Positions 1 to 5,001 of a stretch of DNA of 5,633 nucleotides are shown piece after piece. The stretch covers positions 1-5,633 of the forward strand of contig CALXVW010000100.1 of the NCBI GenBank assembly GCA_944392185.1, read 5' to 3'. Under the pieces are notes generated by a model. The model worked only from the letters and a program-made list of their open reading frames with translations. It searched no databases and had not been told where the DNA came from. The translations under genes and the position numbers were made by a program. Each line of letters begins with the position of its first letter. Within the stretch, counting starts at the first letter, position 1. The stretch is from an uncultured Alphaproteobacteria bacterium. GTDB taxonomy: Bacteria; Pseudomonadota; Alphaproteobacteria; RF32; CAG-239.

Positions 1-1
1 A

Positions 2-178
2 GCTTTAGATGAAGATAAACACTACCAATTAATGCCTTCAGGACGATATAAACATAATCCCCTTTATGTCGAAAAACTCTTGAGAGATAACGGATTTGAG
101 TGTATAACTAAAGAAGAAACCATTCTGCGTTATGAAAACGGAGAACCGGTTAAAGGCTTTATCTTTATGGGAGAATAA
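2..178 (+). CDS. SAM-dependent methyltransferase, C-terminal fragment (5' end outside window)
   Basis: An open frame enters from the left edge and ends at TAA 176-178, giving 58 visible residues. The readable part contains a SGRYKHN segment, a YVEKLLRDNGFE helix, and then an LRYENGEPVKGFIFMGE ending. From knowledge of the family, this matches the C-terminus of class-I methyltransferases often annotated as 'TPR-repeat-containing methyltransferase'. Those end with a GR(Y/F)-H-s-x-x-Y segment, a 'Gf' helix and a final R-x-E-x-G-x-P-v-x-G strand. The SAM-binding Rossmann core and any TPR repeats lie outside the window, so neither the substrate nor catalytic integrity can be judged. The gene stops 2 bases before the Nudix ATG, so the two are probably co-transcribed. 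The coding-frame call is firm; the family call is by pattern recognition only. Confidence 0.7.
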   Translation, partial: ALDEDKHYQLMPSGRYKHNPLYVEKLLRDNGFECITKEETILRYENGEPVKGFIFMGE

Positions 179-180
179 AT

Positions 181-777
181 ATGGCTGACCAACTTATCGA
201 TATTTATGACAATGATATGAATTTGCTGGGGACAGCCATGAAATCTCAGGCATATAGTGAAGGATTGTGGCACAAAAATGTTCATGTTTGGGTGTTGGAC
301 GGTGATGATGTTTGGTTTCAGTTGCGTTCTCAAAGCAAGCCCTACTACCCTTCTCTTTTGGATGCCTCCATTACCGGAAGTATTGAAACCGGTGAAACCC
401 CTAAACAAACGGCAACAAGAGAGTTTGAGGAAAAGCTTGGCCTCTCGGTCTCTCAATCTGATTTTGAGAAATTGTTTACTTATAAACTGGTTGAAGATGC
501 TACCGGCTTTTTAATAAGAGCTTTTTGCCCAACTTATGTTGTCAGAAAGAAGCTTGATGTGAAATCTGTTGTCTTTAATCCGGATGAAGTTGAAGCTATC
601 TTTAAAGCTAAGCTCGATGATTTAATCGATTTGTTTGCCGGTGATGTCAAGAATATTACTCTTGTTGGTTGTTCCAAATCATCTCAAAAACGTATGGTTT
701 CGGTTTCAGATTTTGCTCCTTATGGTGAAAATTATTACTTAAAAGTATTTACAACACTTGATAGAATGACTGATTAG
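181..777 (+). CDS. Nudix hydrolase, IDI/YfcD-like
   Basis: A 198-residue cytoplasmic protein. Its N-terminus (LIDIYDNDMNLLGTAMKSQA, residues 5-24) and the LWHKNVHVWVLD strand (29-40) are typical of the subgroup related to isopentenyl-diphosphate isomerase and E. coli YfcD. The family hydrolyses nucleoside-diphosphate-linked compounds; the substrate here cannot be read. The Nudix box spans residues 66-88 (pattern G-x5-E-x7-REUxEExGU): G66, E72, R80, E81 and E84 are present, but the second Glu of the EE pair is K85. In MutT the equivalent Glu-57 is a metal ligand, so activity may be reduced or altered. The tail after about residue 140 shows no motif I recognise. The ATG is supported by GGGAG at 169-173, seven bases upstream. 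The gene follows the methyltransferase by 2 bp and is convergent with the outer-membrane protein gene. Confidence 0.88.
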   Translation: MADQLIDIYDNDMNLLGTAMKSQAYSEGLWHKNVHVWVLDGDDVWFQLRSQSKPYYPSLLDASITGSIETGETPKQTATREFEEKLGLSVSQSDFEKLFTYKLVEDATGFLIRAFCPTYVVRKKLDVKSVVFNPDEVEAIFKAKLDDLIDLFAGDVKNITLVGCSKSSQKRMVSVSDFAPYGENYYLKVFTTLDRMTD

Positions 778-788
778 CTCCCTCTTTC

Positions 789-838
789 TTTATAAAAAAC
801 CGCCCCTGTTTTTAACAGAGGCAGTCTTACTTTATAAA
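789..838 (-). terminator. Rho-independent terminator for the outer-membrane protein gene
   Basis: The core stem is 802-810 pairing with 814-822: nine positions, one C/A mismatch, loop TTT. On the minus strand the stem is followed by GG and six Ts (complement of the A run 794-799), which is the right polarity to end the minus-strand gene that stops at 854. The core is flanked by two copies of the self-complementary octamer TTTATAAA (789-796 and 831-838), which could pair with each other and lengthen the stem. On the plus strand there is no good T run after the stem, so termination of the Nudix transcript here would be weaker. Confidence 0.75.
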
Positions 839-853
839 GGAGAGTTATTCCGA

Positions 854-1426
854 TTAGAAAGAATATTTCAAACCGGCAGTTACCTCAGCAATGTGGTTCA
901 AATCACGAGAACCAATGTAACCATAACGTCCGATAACACGAGCAGCTACATGGTCTGTCAGCTGATACTGAGCACCACCACCTACGCGGTAGCCAACTTT
1001 GCTCTTGCTTACCTTGTCGTTATATTTCAATTCAGTGTCGTAAACGGCCAAACCTGCTGTTCCGACCAAGCTGAACTTTTGAGCACAACCAAGGGGCATA
1101 TAGCCGTACATGTCCAAACCATAAGCGTTGAATTTGAACTTTTTGGTGCCGCCGCCCTGATCATCTCTCAGGTGAGCTTTACGAGAACCGCCAAATTGAT
1201 AAAAAGCTTCCAAACTGGCGTATTTGCCCATCTCAACACCGGCATTTACCTTAGCGGAGTTGAAGTTTTCTTTTGCATGGTCAGCAGCGCCTTTCAAATC
1301 CAAATTGGTGTAGGCATAATCAACACCAACATAGGGTTTCATTTCCTTCATGCTGTTCATCATTTCAGCATTGGCAGAAGCAGCTACTAAACAGGCAACA
1401 CTTGCAAGTAATAATGTTTTCTTCAT
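854..1426 (-). CDS. Small outer-membrane beta-barrel protein (OMP_b-brl / Omp25-like)
   Basis: A 190-residue precursor. Residues 1-20 form a Sec signal peptide: MKK, a hydrophobic core, and ASANA as the signal-peptidase I site before E21. The mature part alternates polar and hydrophobic/aromatic residues in several likely strands: about 31-43, 57-66, 70-79, 97-110, 117-134, 143-156, 158-170 and 179-190. It ends in LKYSF, the terminal aromatic residue used by the BAM machinery. Size and pattern suit an eight-stranded barrel of the porin-family/opacity type. The role (structural, adhesion or small pore) cannot be read from sequence. C114 is unusual for a mature outer-membrane protein. The ATG is supported by GGAGT at 1436-1440, nine bases upstream. 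The gene is monocistronic: divergent from the glycosylase gene and with a terminator just downstream. Confidence 0.85.
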   Translation of the reverse strand: MKKTLLLASVACLVAASANAEMMNSMKEMKPYVGVDYAYTNLDLKGAADHAKENFNSAKVNAGVEMGKYASLEAFYQFGGSRKAHLRDDQGGGTKKFKFNAYGLDMYGYMPLGCAQKFSLVGTAGLAVYDTELKYNDKVSKSKVGYRVGGGAQYQLTDHVAARVIGRYGYIGSRDLNHIAEVTAGLKYSF

Positions 1427-1516
1427 TTTATAAAAACTCCATTTATAAATAGATTTTTGTTTTAAAATAAGTTGAAGTTCACGTTTTTTCTAAGCACGAT
1501 CCTGTGCTCTACTCGC

Positions 1517-1534
1517 TTTACATATTCTTGTAAA
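1517..1534. promoter_or_regulatory. Inverted repeat TTTACA-N6-TGTAAA, possible operator
   Basis: Perfect 6-bp arms (1517-1522 and 1529-1534) surround a 6-bp spacer (TATTCT), the size of a typical dimeric-repressor site. It lies about 90 bp upstream of the outer-membrane gene start and about 100 bp upstream of the glycosylase start. Its inner sequence resembles the dyad at 1607-1625: both contain TTACA, then CT, then TGTAA. The arm order is the reverse of a TyrR box, so that regulator is not implied. AT-rich DNA produces such dyads by chance fairly often, so the operator call is tentative. Confidence 0.3.
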
Positions 1535-1606
1535 ATCACTTTTAAAGGGGGAGTGCAAAAAAAATGTGATTTTTTAAGTTTTTTTTACATTGTTTGTGCT
1601 TTACTT

Positions 1607-1625
1607 CTTACAAATATCTTGTAAG
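1607..1625 (+). promoter_or_regulatory. Inverted repeat overlapping the udg ribosome binding site
   Basis: CTTACAA (1607-1613), spacer ATATC, TTGTAAG (1619-1625): a perfect 7-bp dyad. Its right arm runs into the Shine-Dalgarno of the glycosylase gene (TAAGGAG, 1622-1628). If transcribed, the RNA could fold and partly hide the Shine-Dalgarno. If acting as DNA, it could be an operator close to the start. It resembles the dyad at 1517-1534. Function is inferred from position only. Confidence 0.35.
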
Positions 1626-1628
1626 GAG
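1622..1628 (+). promoter_or_regulatory. Ribosome binding site that fixes the udg start
   Basis: TAAGGAG lies seven bases before ATG 1636. The open frame extends upstream to a TTG at 1594, but that start has no Shine-Dalgarno. The 14 residues it would add contain this ribosome binding site and do not resemble the family N-terminus, which begins just before the first cysteine pair. Confidence 0.8.
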
Positions 1629-1635
1629 CTCTTTT

Positions 1636-2304
1636 ATGTCTTTTCATTGTCCGGATAAATCTTGCCCTATGTGTCCAAGACTGCTTGAGTTTCGAACTCA
1701 AAACGAGGCCAAATTTCCGACTTATTATAACGGGCCGGTTCCCTCTTTTGGGTGTTTAGAGGCAGAAGTCTTAATCGTTGGGATGGCTCCGGGGTTAAAC
1801 GGCGCCAACCAAACCGCCAGGCCTTTTACCAATGATTATGCCGGCGATGTCCTCTACCCTATCTTAAAAGATAATGGTTTTGCCAAGGGTAATTATGGCA
1901 AGCGTAAAGATGACGGGTTTGAGCTTATTAATGTGCGAGTTACCAATGCTGTTCGTTGCGTGCCGCCGCAAAATAAGGTTACCGGTGATGAGGTCAAAAA
2001 TTGCGGATGTTATCTTCAGCAAGAAGTCGCCTCCATGCCCAACCTCAAGCTCATTCTTACTTTGGGTGGTGTTGCTCACAATGCCGTGCTTGGAATCTTA
2101 GGCTACAAAAAAGCGGCTTATAAATTCGCTCATGGTGCTTTGCACATCTTGCTCAACCACAATTTGATGATGCTTAATTCTTATCATACATCACGCTACA
2201 ACATCAATACCGGTGTTTTGACACCGCAGATGTTTGACCAGATTATCAAGAAAATGAAAAGTTTGTTAGTTGCTGATGCCAGCAAAACCCATGAATGCCA
2301 TTGA
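1636..2304 (+). CDS. Uracil-DNA glycosylase, family 5 (UDGb type, 4Fe-4S)
   Basis: A 222-residue cytoplasmic base-excision repair enzyme that should remove uracil (and in this family often other deaminated bases) from DNA. Motif 1 is GMAPGLNGANQTARPFTND (49-67), the family-5 form without the catalytic Asp/Asn of family 1. The last motif is SYHTSRYNINTGVLT (182-196). The middle segment N104-A-V-R-C-V-P-P-Q-N113 is also characteristic. C10 and C13 (CPMC), C108 and C123 fit the four cluster-binding cysteines; C5 and C125 are extra. Length agrees with the family. The last residues (about 210-222) look unrelated to the family. They lie antisense to the end of rnfA, with which the gene overlaps by 39 bp in convergent orientation. 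The start is set by the ribosome binding site at 1622-1628. The gene is monocistronic as far as can be seen. Confidence 0.9.
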   Translation: MSFHCPDKSCPMCPRLLEFRTQNEAKFPTYYNGPVPSFGCLEAEVLIVGMAPGLNGANQTARPFTNDYAGDVLYPILKDNGFAKGNYGKRKDDGFELINVRVTNAVRCVPPQNKVTGDEVKNCGCYLQQEVASMPNLKLILTLGGVAHNAVLGILGYKKAAYKFAHGALHILLNHNLMMLNSYHTSRYNINTGVLTPQMFDQIIKKMKSLLVADASKTHECH

Positions 2305-2841
2305 CAGCAAGCCTGCCGTAATCAAAGCTATGGGCGTTCCCTGCAAGGCGGCAGGTATTTTGGTGTAGGCCAACCTCTCCCTAATACCTGCAAAAATCAC
2401 AATCGCCAGCGTAAAGCCCATGGCGCTTGCCAAGGCATAGCAAACACCGGCCAGCAGCGTATAATTTTTCTGAATTGTCAAAATCGCAATACCCAAAACC
2501 GCGCAGTTGGTAGTTATCAGCGGCAACAATATGCCCAAAGCCTGATATAGTGCCGGAGAGACCTTCTTGATGATAATCTCCACCATTTGCACCAGAGCGG
2601 CAATTACCAATATAAATGTAACCGTTATCATAAAGGTCAGGTTATAAGGTTGCAAAAACGTGTAATAAATCAAAAAAGTCACAATCGTTGATAAGGTCAT
2701 AACAAACATAACCGCAAAGCCCATGCCAGCCGCCGTGGATATCTTTTTAGACACTCCCAAAAACGGGCAAATTCCTAAAAATTGCGATAAAACAATATTG
2801 TTTACAAAAATTGCGGTGATGAAAATCATTAAATATGCCAT
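2266..2841 (-). CDS. rnfA: Rnf complex subunit RnfA (RsxA)
   Basis: A 191-residue integral membrane protein with about six hydrophobic helices, the usual length for RnfA/NqrE. Hallmarks are VNNIVLSQFLGICPFLGVSK (13-32) and LLPLITTNCAVLGIA (105-119). C25 and C113 are the conserved cysteines that, with the matching pair in RnfE, hold an iron-sulfur centre inside the membrane. RERLAY (154-159) is also typical. RnfA and RnfE are inverted homologues forming the electron path across the bilayer in ferredoxin:NAD+ oxidoreductase. The start ATG has GGAGG at 2851-2855, nine bases upstream, inside the end of rnfE; the gap to rnfE is 3 bp. It is the last gene of the visible operon: rnfB does not follow, and the next gene is convergent and overlapping. 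I saw no hairpin terminator after the stop. Confidence 0.96.
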   Translation of the reverse strand: MAYLMIFITAIFVNNIVLSQFLGICPFLGVSKKISTAAGMGFAVMFVMTLSTIVTFLIYYTFLQPYNLTFMITVTFILVIAALVQMVEIIIKKVSPALYQALGILLPLITTNCAVLGIAILTIQKNYTLLAGVCYALASAMGFTLAIVIFAGIRERLAYTKIPAALQGTPIALITAGLLSMAFMGFAGISN

Positions 2842-2844
2842 ATC

Positions 2845-3438
2845 TTAAGCCCTCCGCAACTTATTAAACAACACAATCAACCCTGCTAAAGCCAGAAAAG
2901 CTCCCGGCGGCATAATAAACAGCAGCATCGGTGTGGCGTCTTCTCCAACAAGCGGATAGTTAAACACTGAGCCGTTGCCTAAAATTTCTCTCACAATTCC
3001 AAGTGAAGTCAGCCCAATCGTGAAGCCTATTCCCATGCCAATACCATCTAATATCGACTGCCATAGCTTGTTTTTGGAGGCAAAGGCCTCTGCTCTGCCT
3101 AAGATAATGCAGTTTACAACAATAAGCGGAATAAATATGCCCAAAGCCGCGTGCAAGCCCGGCAAGTATGCGGACATCAGTAAGTCAATCACGGTTACAA
3201 AAGCCGCAATAACCACAATATAAGACGGAATTCTCACCATTGGTGGAATGAAATTCTTTATCAGCGAAATGGCCGAGTTTGATAACATCAGCACAAACAA
3301 AGTTGCCAATCCCATACCAAGTCCGTTGAATGCTGTGGTCGTGACGCCCAATGTCGGGCACATACCGAGCAGCATCACAAATGTCGGGTTCTCTTTTATT
3401 ATTCCTCTGGTCAGGTTCTTATAATTTGTTTTATTCAT
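2845..3438 (-). CDS. rnfE: Rnf complex subunit RnfE (RsxE)
   Basis: A 197-residue multi-helix membrane protein. Family hallmarks are ENPTFVMLLGMCPTLGVTT (16-34) and IPLIVVNCIILGRAEAFASK (103-122). C27 and C110 are the partners of the RnfA cysteines in the membrane iron-sulfur site. The frame is open up to an ATG at 3471, but I chose ATG 3436-3438. It follows the rnfG stop after one base, has AGGT eight bases upstream, and gives the family-typical N-terminus (a short basic segment, then the ENPTF motif). The longer start would overlap rnfG by 32 bp and add 11 residues with no family character. Translation is probably coupled to rnfG, and rnfA follows after 3 bp. The C-terminal FNKLRRA is the usual cytoplasmic basic tail. 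Confidence 0.95.
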   Translation of the reverse strand: MNKTNYKNLTRGIIKENPTFVMLLGMCPTLGVTTTAFNGLGMGLATLFVLMLSNSAISLIKNFIPPMVRIPSYIVVIAAFVTVIDLLMSAYLPGLHAALGIFIPLIVVNCIILGRAEAFASKNKLWQSILDGIGMGIGFTIGLTSLGIVREILGNGSVFNYPLVGEDATPMLLFIMPPGAFLALAGLIVLFNKLRRA

Positions 3439-3439
3439 C

Positions 3440-4015
3440 TTATTTACCTGCATTGAAGTTGTTGTATGCATCTACAGCTCTTTGGATAGCATCTATCACT
3501 GCGCGTGATGTTATTGTGGCGGCCGTAATTCCGTCTATTTCTCCGCCGTCTTGTTTGACCTTAAATTTGTGGCGGTTGGGATTGAAGCCGTCAAACTGAT
3601 TTTTGAACTTGGGCTCATCTGCTTTGGAGCCAAGTCCCGGGGTTTCGCTGTGGTTTAGAAGCTTAAAACTTTTTATGGCTCCATCTATGTAAAAGCCGAC
3701 AATCAGCTCTATGCGGCCGCCAAAACCGTTGTTTGTGTAGGTTTTTATGGCAAAAGAATTAATATTACCGTCTTTACGCGCCGGATAGAATTCTAATTTA
3801 TCTTTCTTGTTCGGGGTTGTTATAATCATTTTCTCGGCAACCGGGTCGTTGTCAAAATCCGTCACCACTTCAGAGATAGCCTCAAGCTGCTTTTGTTCTT
3901 GAGCTTTCTTGATGGGCTCTTTGGTCAAATTGTACACGCTTGAGAGGACAAAAGCCGAAAGGACAGCTATTGTCGTTAAGGTGATAAGCATTTTTAGGAA
4001 AGTCTTATAAGTCAT
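3440..4015 (-). CDS. rnfG: Rnf complex subunit RnfG (RsxG), covalent-FMN protein
   Basis: A 191-residue protein with one N-terminal membrane helix (about 9-28) and a periplasmic FMN-binding domain. LIVGFYIDGAIKSFKLLNHSETPGLGSK (104-131; key residues H122, E124, T125, P126, G127) is the standard FMN-domain signature. The flavinylation motif Dxx(s/t)gAT appears as D161-G-I-T-A-A-T167, followed by ITSRAV; T167 is the expected acceptor for phosphoester-linked FMN added by ApbE. The usual Gly is Ala (TAAT instead of TGAT or SGAT). RnfG passes electrons with RnfD on the outer side of the complex. The start ATG is preceded by GGAGAT at 4021-4026 and lies 3 bp after rnfD. No apbE gene is visible in the window. 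Confidence 0.95.
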   Translation of the reverse strand: MTYKTFLKMLITLTTIAVLSAFVLSSVYNLTKEPIKKAQEQKQLEAISEVVTDFDNDPVAEKMIITTPNKKDKLEFYPARKDGNINSFAIKTYTNNGFGGRIELIVGFYIDGAIKSFKLLNHSETPGLGSKADEPKFKNQFDGFNPNRHKFKVKQDGGEIDGITAATITSRAVIDAIQRAVDAYNNFNAGK

Positions 4016-4018
4016 GGC

Positions 4019-4999
4019 TTATCTCCGTTGTCCGTAAAATCTGGGCTTTATGTATTTATCTATCAGCGGGACAAATGCATTCATGATTAAAATGGCAAAA
4101 GATACTCCCTCCGGATATGCGCTGTATAATCTGATGATTACCGTTAAGACACCGCAGCAAACGGCAAATAGAACCTGCCCTTTCTTGCTCATGGGAGATG
4201 TGGTGTAATCTGTGGCCATAAATATGGCTCCCAACATTAAACCACCGGAGAGAATATGGGTGATGGGTTCATAGCGGACATCTCCCGTTATCAGCCACAT
4301 CAGCCCGGTAATGACAAAGACCGTGGCTATATAATAAAACGGAATGTGCCAGGTGATAACTCTGCGCCAAAGCATATAGGCTAACCCGAGCAACAAGGCA
4401 AAGGCCGAGACCTCTCCTATACAGCCGCCGATATTACCAATGAACATATCAAAATAGTTCGGCAAATGAGCATTGAGGTAGGTGGCTGATGTTTGACCAT
4501 CCAAATGTTTCAATATCCCCAATGTGGTGGCGCCGGTTTGCCCGTCCAGGTCCAAAAACTTCAAAAATTCCGGTTTGGGCCATGATGTCATTTGCACCGG
4601 AAAAGAAATAAATAAAAACACTCGGCCGACTAATGCGGGGTTAAAGATATTTTTGCCCAGTCCGCCATAGCAAAGTTTACCAACAACAATTGCCATAAAA
4701 GCACCTATTAAAACCATCCACAACGGCATTGAACTCGGCAAGTTATAGGCCAGCAGCAAGCCGGTGACGATGGCTGAAAAATCCGTTACCGTGTTCTTTT
4801 TATGAAAACAATAGCGGTTAAACATATATTCAAAACCGGCGCAGGCGGCGACAGACGTCATGATAACCAAAAGCGCATTTAAGCCAAAAAACAACACACC
4901 GACAAAGGCTGCCGGCAGCAAGGCGATGACAACATCCTTCATTAGGGATTTGGTGTCTTGGTTGGCTTGCATATGAGGAGCAGTTGATATTTTCAGCAT
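4019..4999 (-). CDS. rnfD: Rnf complex subunit RnfD (RsxD), covalent-FMN membrane protein
   Basis: A 326-residue polytopic membrane protein of normal length (NqrB/RnfD family, about ten helices). Recognisable blocks are LKISTAPH (2-9), YGGLGKNIFNPALVGRVFL (111-129), MFIGNIGGCIGEVSA (185-199), GGLMLGAIFMATDYTTSP (252-269) and RLYSAYPEGVSFAILIMNAF (290-309). The flavinylation motif Dxx(s/t)gAT is D152-G-Q-T-G-A-T158, with T158 the expected FMN acceptor. A second, near-identical motif D167-G-Q-T-S-A-T173 follows 15 residues later, which is unusual. The start is two bases after the rnfC stop. Only a weak AGAAG-like Shine-Dalgarno precedes it, suggesting coupling to rnfC translation. It works with RnfG in flavin electron transfer and probably in ion translocation. 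Confidence 0.96.
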   Translation of the reverse strand: MLKISTAPHMQANQDTKSLMKDVVIALLPAAFVGVLFFGLNALLVIMTSVAACAGFEYMFNRYCFHKKNTVTDFSAIVTGLLLAYNLPSSMPLWMVLIGAFMAIVVGKLCYGGLGKNIFNPALVGRVFLFISFPVQMTSWPKPEFLKFLDLDGQTGATTLGILKHLDGQTSATYLNAHLPNYFDMFIGNIGGCIGEVSAFALLLGLAYMLWRRVITWHIPFYYIATVFVITGLMWLITGDVRYEPITHILSGGLMLGAIFMATDYTTSPMSKKGQVLFAVCCGVLTVIIRLYSAYPEGVSFAILIMNAFVPLIDKYIKPRFYGQRR

Positions 5000-5001
5000 G
5001 T

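Larger units (their letters stand above)
1427..1635. promoter_or_regulatory. Divergent intergenic control region between omp and udg genes
   Basis: This AT-rich stretch must hold the promoters of both flanking genes, which point away from each other. I found no pair of boxes close to the sigma-70 consensus on either strand. One weak candidate for the outer-membrane gene on the minus strand is TTCAAC (1476-1471) with TCTATT (1453-1448) at 17-bp spacing; that would leave a leader of only about 15 bases. The region contains three inverted repeats with short arms and one longer imperfect one, listed separately or as findings, and T runs at 1570-1575 and 1579-1586. No tRNA, riboswitch or small ORF was recognised. 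Confidence 0.45.

Noticed and set aside
835..841. AAAGGAG on the plus strand resembling a Shine-Dalgarno
   Set aside because: No start codon with a sensible open frame follows at the right distance; it lies just past the 3' end of the minus-strand gene.
893..1390. A 165-codon plus-strand open frame inside the outer-membrane protein gene
   Set aside because: It is the antisense shadow of a gene with a clear signal peptide, ribosome binding site and terminator; its translation shows no recognisable motif and it has no Shine-Dalgarno.
1391..1393. Cys-12 of the outer-membrane protein as a lipoprotein acylation site
   Set aside because: The preceding residues SVA lack the Leu of a lipobox, the cysteine lies within the hydrophobic core, and a clean ASANA signal-peptidase I site follows.
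1477..1491. Possible alphaproteobacterial LexA box near the repair gene
   Set aside because: GTTC at 1477 is followed seven bases later by TTCT, not GTTC, so the second half-site is missing.
1594..1635. Upstream extension of the glycosylase to a TTG start
   Set aside because: No ribosome binding site precedes it, and the added 14 codons overlap the strong Shine-Dalgarno of ATG 1636.
3439..3471. Longer RnfE start at ATG 3471 overlapping rnfG
   Set aside because: The ATG at 3438 sits one base after the rnfG stop with a usable Shine-Dalgarno and gives the family-typical N-terminus.
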